A stretch of 64,000 nucleotides of DNA from JAJFUE01 sp039683515 (GTDB taxonomy: Bacteria > Sumerlaeota > Sumerlaeia > MVZB01). The position numbers were made by a program, and so were the translations under genes. This document shows positions 25,425 to 33,252 of the stretch, in pieces (within the stretch, counting starts at the first letter, position 1; every line of letters starts with the position of its first letter). A model generated the notes under the pieces. That model worked only from the letters and a program-made list of their open reading frames with translations, did no database searches and had not been told where the DNA came from. The stretch lies in assembly GCA_039683515.1 (NCBI GenBank), contig JBDKRG010000016.1, positions 124,001 to 188,000 on the forward strand. The letters are read 5' to 3'.

Positions 25425-27407
25425 ATGTCCATGGGTCTCTGGAGTCACTCGATCAAGTCCGCCGCCATCGCCATGATGGTCGTGGGATGCATGCTGCCTG
25501 GTTGCCAGAAGCAAGCGGGCCAGCCCGAACCGGCGGGTCAACAGCCCGCGCCGCAAGCGGCCAAGACCGAAGCCGCCGCCGACGCCTCGCAGGTGATCGC
25601 CACCACCAACAACGGCGCCATCACCCTCGATGACGTCCGGCTTTACCAGCAGGCCTTGACCATCCCGTCGCTCGGCGCGCTCCCCGCCGCCGCGATCGAC
25701 GCCAAGACGACCGGCATCCGCGAGGCCGCGCTGTGGATCGCCGCCAGCGAAGCGGCCTACGCCGCGATGAAGCAGGACTCCCCCTCAACCTTCACCCAGA
25801 TGGCCAACGAGTATGTCGAAGGCCGGGCCAAGGACGTCATCAGCAAGTACCTGCTCCACAGCCAGATTACGAGCAAGCTCGACCCGGTCAGCCCCCAGCA
25901 GCTGGCCGCCTTCTATAACGAACACAAGAGCGAGTACCGCATCCCGTTCGGGTTCAAGATGCGCCACCTGATCATGACCACCTATGAGCCCTACACGGTC
26001 CTGCCGGGCGACACGCTCGAGTCGATCGCCGAGCGGGTCAGTGGCAACGCCGACAAGGCGAACATGATCCGCGCCGACGTTCCCGGCCGCCCGCCGCGCC
26101 GCGAGGACGGCAAGGAATTCAAGCCGCTCGTCGACGGCGAAAAGCTGCTCGTCCCGATGGACGAGGCCAAGGCCGAGGAAGTCCACCAGAAACTGGTGAA
26201 GGCCCTCGACGAGCTCAAGAGCGGCAAGACCTTCGAACAGGTCGCCAAGGACATGAGCGAGGGCGGCAACGGCGGCGAAGTCAGCGACTGGATGCCGACC
26301 GGAACGACCGAGCCGCAGATGCTCCCCGAAATCCTCGAGGCGGCCAAGAAGACCCCCGTCGGCGGCGTCAGCGAACCGTTCCGCACCCGCCACGGCTGGC
26401 AGGCGATCCAGGTCGTCGACAAGCGCGAGGAATCGTTCCGCCCCCTCGAAGAGGTCCGCTTTCAGATGATCCAGGAGATGCAGGAGGGCCAGCGCAAGCA
26501 GCTCAACGACCAGATGTGCGCCATGTTGCTGAGCCAGCCCGGCGTCACCCTGCACACCGACCGCGTCACCAGCGGGACCGAGCCCGAGCCCGACATGATC
26601 ATCGCCGAGACCAGCCCGACCGTCCTGCGCTGGGAGAGGCTCAGCACCACCTGGGACCGGCAGGGCCAGCCGACCAACCCCGAGGCGATCCGCGGCCTGA
26701 TCCGGACCGATCAGGAATTCATGCAGGCGCTCATCGACAAGTGGGCCAAGGCCAAGATGAGCGACCCCAACAGCGAGCTGAGCAAGCTCCTCGCCAAGTT
26801 CCGCATCGGGACGCTCGGCAGCATCTGGATCCGCAACATGACCGCCCGCGAGGCCCAGCAGGGCATTACCGACGAGGAACTGAAGAAATTCTACGAGGAA
26901 AACAAGGAACAGTACCGCGTCCCCGATTCGCTCAAGCTGACGATCATGGAACGGCGGCTTTCGGGCGAAGAGCGCCGGCTCACCGGCGTCGCGCACCAGG
27001 ACGCCCTCAAGCGTCAGGTGAAATACATCGCCGAGGACCTTGCGACGGCCAAGAACGCGGCTGACTTCCGCACCGCCGCCAGCTCGATCCGTGTCCTGAT
27101 CGAGGGCCCCGAGTCGCCGCTGACCGGCCAGACGATCGAAGTCCCCATGGGCCAGCTGCCGGAAAACATGCGCCAGCGCCTCGAGAAGGTCGAAGCCGGC
27201 AAGTGGACCGAGCCGTTCATCTTCGACGACAAGAGCGCCATCGCCCTGCTCGTCGACGAGCGCATCCCGGCCGGCATCCGCCCCTTCGACGCGGTCAAGG
27301 AGGCGGTCAAGAACGCGGTCATGACCATTCGCTTCCAGCAGATTCTCAAAAAGCAGGAAGAGGAATTCGGCAAGAAGAGCGGATTCCAGTACCAGCTTGC
27401 CGGCTGA
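25425..27407 (+). CDS. Lipoprotein foldase: parvulin domain with an inserted LysM-like domain
   Basis: 660 aa. Lipobox CMLPGC at residue about 25; mature Cys anchors it to a membrane. A SurA_N-like helical part runs to about 180. The parvulin domain opens with FGFKMRHLIM, is interrupted by about 55 residues that read as LysM (YTVLPGDTLESIAERVSG ... FKPLVDGEKLLVPM), and resumes with KTFEQVAKDMSEGGNGGEVSDWM and FRTRHGWQAIQVVDKR. A second, less clear isomerase-like half follows (VPDSLKLTIMERR ... WTEPFIFDDKSAIALLVDER). The ATG at 25425 has GGAGGGAG 5 nt upstream. LysM binds N-acetylglucosamine polymers, so it may fold proteins near peptidoglycan; that role is inference. Confidence 0.8.
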   Translation: MSMGLWSHSIKSAAIAMMVVGCMLPGCQKQAGQPEPAGQQPAPQAAKTEAAADASQVIATTNNGAITLDDVRLYQQALTIPSLGALPAAAIDAKTTGIREAALWIAASEAAYAAMKQDSPSTFTQMANEYVEGRAKDVISKYLLHSQITSKLDPVSPQQLAAFYNEHKSEYRIPFGFKMRHLIMTTYEPYTVLPGDTLESIAERVSGNADKANMIRADVPGRPPRREDGKEFKPLVDGEKLLVPMDEAKAEEVHQKLVKALDELKSGKTFEQVAKDMSEGGNGGEVSDWMPTGTTEPQMLPEILEAAKKTPVGGVSEPFRTRHGWQAIQVVDKREESFRPLEEVRFQMIQEMQEGQRKQLNDQMCAMLLSQPGVTLHTDRVTSGTEPEPDMIIAETSPTVLRWERLSTTWDRQGQPTNPEAIRGLIRTDQEFMQALIDKWAKAKMSDPNSELSKLLAKFRIGTLGSIWIRNMTAREAQQGITDEELKKFYEENKEQYRVPDSLKLTIMERRLSGEERRLTGVAHQDALKRQVKYIAEDLATAKNAADFRTAASSIRVLIEGPESPLTGQTIEVPMGQLPENMRQRLEKVEAGKWTEPFIFDDKSAIALLVDERIPAGIRPFDAVKEAVKNAVMTIRFQQILKKQEEEFGKKSGFQYQLAG

Positions 27408-27449
27408 GTCCGGCACGCCAGCCTGAGCGCCTTGCAAGGAGCCGTCGCC

Positions 27450-29390
27450 ATGAGCCGATGGGGTGGTTGGCTGCTGCTGTCCATGCTTGCCCTGGCCCTG
27501 GCCGGGTGCGGGCAGTATCCCGGCTCGGCCGGGAATGCGGGGGCGGCGGCCACGCCGGCGCCGCGCCCGGCCGCCGTGCGCGTTGTCGGCGAGGTCGGCC
27601 TGGCCGGCCGCGGCGACGCCAGCGGCGTGCAGGTCTACATCCCCGGAACCCCCTACGTCTCCATCACCGGCCAGCGCGGCCGCTATGAGCTGCGCGGGAT
27701 CGAGCCGGGCGAGGAGTATTCCCTCATGGCCCGGGCCGACGGGTTTGAAACCCTTCAGCTCGGCACGGTCCTCGTCGACGATCCGCCCACCACGACCACC
27801 TACCGCATGCCGAAGGCCGTCCTCAAGCCGGCCGGCGCGGACGGCAGGACGACCGCGGCCGCGCAGGCCCCCGGCCGCATCGAGGGCGAGGTCGTCGTCG
27901 CCGGCGATGAGAAGGCCGACCTCGCCGGCTGCCAGGTGGAACTCCAAGGCACGCCGTTCCGCACGGTCTGCGGCGCCGACGGCCAATTCCTCCTGTGGAG
28001 CATCCCGCCCGGCCTCTACACGATCCGCGCGCGGCTCGACCGGTTCGCCCCGACCAGCGGCACGGTTCAGGTCGCGGCCGGCGCGATCGCCAACCCGCGG
28101 CTGACGCTCCGGCGCCCGCAACGCCCCTCCGGCGACCGCCGCATCACCGGCTTCGTCGAGATGCGCGGCCCCGCCGGCAGGCTGACCGGCGAGTTCGACC
28201 GCGTCACCGTCCGCGTCGACGGCCGCCCCGACAAGGACGCCCGCGTCGGCGCCGACGGCACGTTCAATATTGCCGGCCTTCCCGCCGGCCGCTACAACCT
28301 CACGGCCTCGGCCCGGGGATACCAGGACGCGTCCTCGTCCGAGATCGACCTGACCGACCTGCCCACGATGGCCGTCCAGCTGCGCATGATCGCGGCCGCC
28401 GAGACCGGCGCGGCGGCAACCCCCGCCCCCATGGCCGTCATCCGCGGCAACGCGGCCAAGAACCAGCCGGGCCTGACCGACATGAGCGGGATCAACATCG
28501 CGGTCATCGGCACCTCGATCATGGCGGTCACCGACGCCGAGGGCAATTTCACGCTGAACAACGTTCCGGCCGGCAGCCGCCGCGTCATCGCGCAGGCCGA
28601 GGGCTTCAAGGAAGAGCGCGTCGGCCCGTTCGAGCTTTCCGCCGGCCAGGACCTGCTCATCGACCCGATCGTGCTCGACCCGAGCGTCACGTATCCGCGC
28701 GTGATCTCGACCAATCCCGCCGACGGCGCTCGCAACGTCATGATCGACCGCGAGATCCCGATCCAGTTCCGCTTCAACAAGAAGATGAATGCGGAGACGC
28801 TTCGCCGCGCCGTCCGCGTCGTGCCGCCGGTCGATTTCCGCGTCTTCACCGGCCGCGACCTGCCGACGACCAACGACGACGTCATGGTCGTGACCCTCTA
28901 CGGGGTGAGCGCCGCCAACCCCACCCGCTTCCGCACGAATTATCGCATCACGATCGGCGCCGACGCGCGCGACGTCGAGGGGTTCGCGATGCAGGAGCCG
29001 TTCGAGTTGGGCCTGCGCACGGGCGGCCCGGCCATCGTCGGCACGATCCCGCCGCGGGGCGGGCTCACCACCGGCGCGCCTCACGACCCGATCATCGTCC
29101 GCTTCAACGCCCCGATCGATCCGGCCACGATCTCCAGCCGTTCGCTCAAGGTCCAGCCGCGCGTCGTCCCCGAGCCGAACGTCGCGGTGGCGACCGATCC
29201 CGATTCCAAGTGGTCGCGGCTGCTCATCCAGACGACGCTCGATCCGGACACGGCCTACCGGATCACCCTCGGGTCGGGGGTGCGCACGATCAACAACATG
29301 CCGATGGACAACACCCCTTACAGTTTCAATTTCCGGACCGAGAAAATGTATCAGCTCACCCCGCCGGCCGTCCCGCAGTCGGTCAGGTAG
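27450..29390 (+). CDS. Lipoprotein with carboxypeptidase-regulatory-like and Ig-like domains
   Basis: 646 aa. Lipobox ALAGC (Cys 20). Residues about 45-420 contain four beta-sandwich repeats of the carboxypeptidase-regulatory type (ends such as GRYELRGIEPGEEY, GQFLLWSIPPGLYTI, GTFNIAGLPAGRYNL, GNFTLNNVPAGSRRV). The rest holds two Ig-like domains of the Big_5 type (ISTNPADGARNVMIDREIPI and GTIPPRGGLTTGAPHDPIIV). A structural or adhesive surface protein is likely. It starts 43 nt after the LysM foldase, behind AAGGAG, so the foldase may serve it. Its stop codon is the TAG of REP-A copy 3. Confidence 0.8.
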   Translation: MSRWGGWLLLSMLALALAGCGQYPGSAGNAGAAATPAPRPAAVRVVGEVGLAGRGDASGVQVYIPGTPYVSITGQRGRYELRGIEPGEEYSLMARADGFETLQLGTVLVDDPPTTTTYRMPKAVLKPAGADGRTTAAAQAPGRIEGEVVVAGDEKADLAGCQVELQGTPFRTVCGADGQFLLWSIPPGLYTIRARLDRFAPTSGTVQVAAGAIANPRLTLRRPQRPSGDRRITGFVEMRGPAGRLTGEFDRVTVRVDGRPDKDARVGADGTFNIAGLPAGRYNLTASARGYQDASSSEIDLTDLPTMAVQLRMIAAAETGAAATPAPMAVIRGNAAKNQPGLTDMSGINIAVIGTSIMAVTDAEGNFTLNNVPAGSRRVIAQAEGFKEERVGPFELSAGQDLLIDPIVLDPSVTYPRVISTNPADGARNVMIDREIPIQFRFNKKMNAETLRRAVRVVPPVDFRVFTGRDLPTTNDDVMVVTLYGVSAANPTRFRTNYRITIGADARDVEGFAMQEPFELGLRTGGPAIVGTIPPRGGLTTGAPHDPIIVRFNAPIDPATISSRSLKVQPRVVPEPNVAVATDPDSKWSRLLIQTTLDPDTAYRITLGSGVRTINNMPMDNTPYSFNFRTEKMYQLTPPAVPQSVR

Positions 29391-29415
29391 GCCGGTTTCG
29401 CCGAAACCGGCATCC
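29387..29415 (+). repeat. REP-A (GTAG palindrome), copy 3, supplies an upstream stop codon
   Basis: GTAG then GCCGGTTTCgccGAAACCGGC and ATCC. TAG at 29388-29390 ends the lipoprotein gene. It forms a head-to-head pair with copy 4. Confidence 0.88.
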
Positions 29416-29421
29416 TGGGTG

Positions 29422-29451
29422 TCAATGCCGCCGTCGGCGACGTCGGCCTAC
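29422..29451 (-). repeat. REP-A (GTAG palindrome), copy 4, supplies the GT4 stop codon
   Basis: On the minus strand GTAG at 29451-29448, then GCCGACGTCgccGACGGCGGC and ATTGA. TAG at 29450-29448 ends the convergent glycosyltransferase gene. Copies 3 and 4 make up the whole 57-bp gap. Confidence 0.88.
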
Positions 29452-30572
29452 TTCAGGACCCGGTCGTAAACTCTCATGATGTTCTCGGCCATCGTCTCGG
29501 CGCGGTAGTTTTCGCGCGCGCGCTTTTGGCCGTTTTCGCCGAGCGCGGCGCAGCGCTCCGGATTGCGCATTAATTCATCGAGCGCCTTGGCCATGGCGTA
29601 GGCGTCGGCGGGCGGCACGATCAGTCCCGTCTCGTTGTGCCGGTTGACCTCCGGCACCCCCGTCGGCAGGTCGGTCGAGATCACGGGCGTCCCGCACGTC
29701 ATCGCCTCGATCTGGCACAGCCCGAACGCCTCGGACCGCTGGTGCGCCGGCAGCACGAACACGCGCGCGGCATGCAGCAGCGCCACCGCCTCTTCGTCGT
29801 CGACCCGGCCCAGGAAGACCACCCGCTCACCGAGGCCGAGGCTTGCCGCCTGCTCGCGCAGCGCGGGCGCCATCGGGCCGTCGCCGGCGATGAGGGCCCT
29901 GGCCGAAGGAACCTTCGCCAGCGCCTCGAGCAGGTACGGCAGCCCCTTGTAGGCCCGCAGCATGCCGAGGAAGAGCACGAACGGCCCGTATTGAGCGTGC
30001 AGTTCTTCGACGCGCCGCCGGCGCGCGTCGTTCATCTCGTAGTCCTCGAGCGGGATCCCGAGCGGCACGACCGTGCAGCGGTCGCGGTGCGGCCTGAGCG
30101 GCTCGCTCGAATCCAGGTAACGCTGGCTCGTCGGCATGATCACCCGCATGCGCGACAGGAACCGCTGAAACAGCGGCCCGTAGACTTTCATCGTCATCTT
30201 CTGGCGGACGACGTCGCTGTGGTAGGTCGCCACCGACGGCGTCGAAAGACCGGACAGCAGGTAAGCCACCTCGCCCGTCGGGTGCGGGATGTGGAAGTGC
30301 AGCAGGTCGGCCTTTGACCGGCGCAGGGCGGTGATGAATCCCGGCGCGAGCGGCGTCGACAGCAGCCGTCCGGCCGAGGCCACCTCGGCGACTTCGATCC
30401 CGCCCGCGACCGTGCTCGTGCGGCCGAGCCCCCGGCCTCGCCGCGCGACGATCACGCGGACGTCGTAGCGCTCCGAGCACAGCCGGGCCAAGTGATAAAT
30501 GGTCCGCTCGATCCCGCCCTGGACCGGAGGGTAGATATCCTTGTAGACATGGACAACGCGCGGCCGTTTCAT
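29448..30572 (-). CDS. Glycosyltransferase family 4
   Basis: 374 aa GT-B fold enzyme. N-terminal VHVYKDIYPPVQGGIERTI has the GG loop; donor-site features include FLGMLRAYKGLPYLLEAL, IAGDGPM, VDDEEAVALLHAA and SEAFGLCQIEAMTCGTPVIST with the E-x7-E-like acidic pair. Resembles lipopolysaccharide core or mannosyl-type transferases such as the PimA/WcaI group; substrate not determinable. ATG 30572. The frame upstream of it is intergenic repeat. Confidence 0.9.
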   Translation of the reverse strand: MKRPRVVHVYKDIYPPVQGGIERTIYHLARLCSERYDVRVIVARRGRGLGRTSTVAGGIEVAEVASAGRLLSTPLAPGFITALRRSKADLLHFHIPHPTGEVAYLLSGLSTPSVATYHSDVVRQKMTMKVYGPLFQRFLSRMRVIMPTSQRYLDSSEPLRPHRDRCTVVPLGIPLEDYEMNDARRRRVEELHAQYGPFVLFLGMLRAYKGLPYLLEALAKVPSARALIAGDGPMAPALREQAASLGLGERVVFLGRVDDEEAVALLHAARVFVLPAHQRSEAFGLCQIEAMTCGTPVISTDLPTGVPEVNRHNETGLIVPPADAYAMAKALDELMRNPERCAALGENGQKRARENYRAETMAENIMRVYDRVLK

Positions 30573-30618
30573 GGCCACATTGTAGGCATCCCGCCCCACA
30601 AAGCGACACGGAAAAATT

Positions 30619-30650
30619 ATTCGTGCTCGTGCTCGTAATCGATCAATCGG
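30619..30650 (+). repeat. TCG-word mosaic repeat (family C), copy 5
   Basis: TTCGTGCTCGTGCTCGTAAT, then CGATCAATCGG, upstream of the GT4 gene. Confidence 0.8.
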
Positions 30651-30666
30651 CAACCAAGCCCGGCGT

Positions 30667-30712
30667 AAAAAAAGAACGCCAGGACGGAACCTCAAAATCC
30701 ATCCTGGCGTCC
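30667..30712 (-). terminator. Rho-independent terminator of the secreted-protein operon
   Basis: Minus strand: GACGCCAGGA ... TCCTGGCGTT followed by seven T. It lies about 60 bp after the stop codon of the 825-aa gene. Confidence 0.85.
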
Positions 30713-30746
30713 TTGCATCTTGATCGTTGGTTGTTAACTACATTTT

Positions 30747-30764
30747 CTCATCTCTCATCTCTCA
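30747..30764 (-). repeat. Word-like repeat GAGAGATGAGAGATGAG
   Basis: Two and a half copies of a 7-bp word starting 11 bp after a stop codon. The same word recurs at 41424-41452. Confidence 0.65.
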
Positions 30765-30774
30765 AAGATCATGG

Positions 30775-33252
30775 CTAATTCTTCATCATTTCTCTCACGC
30801 TCTGTTCGATCTTGCCGATCGGCACCTCGCTCTGCTTGATCTTGCCGTCGGCCCCGATCAGCACGATGCTCGGCACCGCCCGCACCTCATACGCGCGGAA
30901 CGCCGGGCTCGCCCAGCCGGACTTCTTGTCGCTCGCGACCTGCCCGACCGGGAAGGCGTAGCCCTTGGACGCAACCAGTTCCTTGAGGGCGTCTTCCTTC
31001 ACCGAGGCGTCGCACACGGCCGCGACCGCCAGCTTGTCGCCGAACTCCTTGTTCAGGTCGGCAAGCCTGGAAAGCGCCATCTGCGACGGCCGGTTGCCCG
31101 GCGCGAAGAACACGAGCGCCGCCGCCCGGCCATTCATGTCCGCCGGCTCCTTGCACCACGTGACGCCTTCGAGTTTCGGCGCCGGGTTGCCCGCCTTGAG
31201 CCGTTCGGAGGAACCCGCTTCGCGGACCATTTCCATCTCGACCGGCTGCGTGCCGCTCGTCAGCTCGAGCCGGGTGTTGGCGTAGCTGAACCCGTCCTTG
31301 TTGAGGCTGATGCTCAGCTCGCCGGGGCACATGGGGCCGAGCTTGAGTTTGCCTTCGGCGTTCGTGTTCCTCTCCGAATTCGCCTCGGGCTGCTTCTGGC
31401 CGTAGGCGTAGACCCTGGCGTCCTTCACCGGCTGGCCATTGTCGTCCAGAACGGTGAGTTCAACGAAGGCGTTGGCCAGCGGCAGTTCGATCTTGCCCTT
31501 GTCGATCGTCTTGCCGCTGTCGCCCTTGATTTCGTAATCCGTCATCGAGCCGTGCCCCTTGGCGCTCACACGGATCCCGTAGAGCTCGCCGTCGCTCAGG
31601 CCGCCGATTTCGAAGTTGCCTTCCTTATCGGTCTTGGCGGGCTCGCCGAAATTACGCGTGCTGAAGCCGCGGCCCATGTTGATCCGCGTCATGAGCTGCA
31701 CCGTCGCGCCGGCCAGCGGCTTGCCGCCCGGCTCGACGACCTGGCCGGAAACGGATCCGGCCTTCTTCATCTTGATCGTCACGTTCAGTGTCGCCCCGGC
31801 GTTGTCCGGGATCTCGGCGCTGCCGGCCATGCCCTTGCTGTTCGCCATCAGCGTCATCGGCTCAACGCTCGATGGCCCCGATTGCTGCCGGACGATCTTC
31901 ATGCTGAATTTGCCGTCCTTGCCGGTCTTCTCGGATTTGGATTGATGACCGGTCGTGCTGACCTTGGCCCCGGCCACGGGCTTGCCGTCGGCGTCGACCA
32001 CGACGCCGCTGACCGTGATCGGCGGGTTGGACTTGAGGTAAAGCACGACTTCATCCGGCGTTTGCCCCTGTTTGATTTCCAACTGCCGCTGGCCGCGATT
32101 GTCGTCGGGCAGGTATTTCTGCGCATACGCCTGAACGCTGATCTGGCCTTCGCCGACGCGCAGCTCGAACGCGCCTTCCTTGTTGGTGGCCGCCGATGCG
32201 CTCCAGCCCACATCCGAGTTCGTTCTGTTCATTTTGTAGGCGTGGACGTTTGCCTTCTGGATCGGCTGGCTGGTGGCCGAGTCCACCACGCGGCCGCGCA
32301 GCACCGTGCCCGCCATCCACTTCAGGTCGATCCCTTCCAGCTTCTGCCCCTCGGCCACTTCGACCCCCGAGCGCTGCATCATCAGCCCCTTGGGCGCGCC
32401 TTCCTCGCTCATCGATTGCGAGGCAAGCGTGTAGTTTGCCGGCGAGAGCCGATCGATCGTGTATCGCCCGTCGGCATCACTGACCACGGGAACCATTCCG
32501 CCGCCGGAGTTCCTTGCATAGCAACTTACGCGAACGCCGGCGACCGGCTTCGAATTCTCGTCCAGGATCCGGCCCGAGATGCTTCCCGCCGGCGCCAGTT
32601 CGATCTTCTGGTCCTCGGTGCCGGCCTCGAACCCGCCCTGGTACGGGTTGTTGCCGAAACGAGCGTAGTCGGGGTGATCGACCGTCACGCCCACCTTGGC
32701 TTCGGCGGGCAGTTGCTCGAACCGGAAACGGCCCTGCCCGTCCGTCGTCGCCATGAACGCATCCATGCCGGGAGTGACATGGACGGAAATGGTTTCGTCT
32801 TCACTGGCGCCCTGTTTGTAGGCCGTCGGGTAGACCTTGGCCCCGGTCACAGGCTCTCCCTTTTTGTTGACCACCTGGCCGACGAACACGGCCGGCTTGA
32901 ACAGGATCATGGTCAACGGCGTGGCCTCTTCCCGGCCGGAAACGTGAGTGGTCCGCCACGCCAGGCCCGGCTTGGCGACCTGGATGATGTTGTATTTTTG
33001 TCCGATTGGATCGTTCGGATTGATCGTCGACTCGAGGCTGAACTTCCCATCCTCGCCGGTCTTGACCGTCTTGACGAGGGTGGATTGCAAGGCCTTGTAG
33101 GCGTACTCATAGAGCGTGACTTCGGCCCCCGCCAGGGGCTTTTTGTCCGCGTCCATGACGGCGCCTTCAATTTTTTTACTGGGTTCGTCGGCCGCGACCG
33201 CGAACGCGATCATCCACACGGCAAGCCCCGCCAGAAGGATTAATCGTCTCAT
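30775..33252 (-). CDS. Secreted protein: seven carboxypeptidase-regulatory-like repeats plus a Cys-less thioredoxin-like domain
   Basis: 825 aa. Signal peptide 1 to about 21 (FAVAAD). Seven beta-sandwich repeats can be counted by their openings (IEGAVMDADKKPLAGAEVT, GQVVNKKGEPVTGAKV, SGRILDENSKPVAGVRV, RGRVVDSATSQPIQKANV, SGVVVDADGKPVAGAKV, SGQVVEPGGKPLAGATV, LTVLDDNGQPVKDARV). Residues about 685-825 have a thioredoxin/TlpA-like fold (VFFAPGNRPSQMALSRL, VRAVPSIVLIGADGKI), but the CxxC site reads NRPS, so it cannot be a disulfide oxidoreductase. The ATG at 33252 overlaps the distal stop of the upstream frame (ATGA). GGAG lies 8 nt upstream. Confidence 0.85.
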   Translation of the reverse strand: MRRLILLAGLAVWMIAFAVAADEPSKKIEGAVMDADKKPLAGAEVTLYEYAYKALQSTLVKTVKTGEDGKFSLESTINPNDPIGQKYNIIQVAKPGLAWRTTHVSGREEATPLTMILFKPAVFVGQVVNKKGEPVTGAKVYPTAYKQGASEDETISVHVTPGMDAFMATTDGQGRFRFEQLPAEAKVGVTVDHPDYARFGNNPYQGGFEAGTEDQKIELAPAGSISGRILDENSKPVAGVRVSCYARNSGGGMVPVVSDADGRYTIDRLSPANYTLASQSMSEEGAPKGLMMQRSGVEVAEGQKLEGIDLKWMAGTVLRGRVVDSATSQPIQKANVHAYKMNRTNSDVGWSASAATNKEGAFELRVGEGQISVQAYAQKYLPDDNRGQRQLEIKQGQTPDEVVLYLKSNPPITVSGVVVDADGKPVAGAKVSTTGHQSKSEKTGKDGKFSMKIVRQQSGPSSVEPMTLMANSKGMAGSAEIPDNAGATLNVTIKMKKAGSVSGQVVEPGGKPLAGATVQLMTRINMGRGFSTRNFGEPAKTDKEGNFEIGGLSDGELYGIRVSAKGHGSMTDYEIKGDSGKTIDKGKIELPLANAFVELTVLDDNGQPVKDARVYAYGQKQPEANSERNTNAEGKLKLGPMCPGELSISLNKDGFSYANTRLELTSGTQPVEMEMVREAGSSERLKAGNPAPKLEGVTWCKEPADMNGRAAALVFFAPGNRPSQMALSRLADLNKEFGDKLAVAAVCDASVKEDALKELVASKGYAFPVGQVASDKKSGWASPAFRAYEVRAVPSIVLIGADGKIKQSEVPIGKIEQSVREMMKN

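Noticed and set aside
25785..29084. 1099-codon open frame on the minus strand opposite the LysM foldase and the lipoprotein
   Set aside because: It is antisense to two genes with signal peptides and domains; its translation has no recognisable domain and is an effect of GC-rich codon bias.
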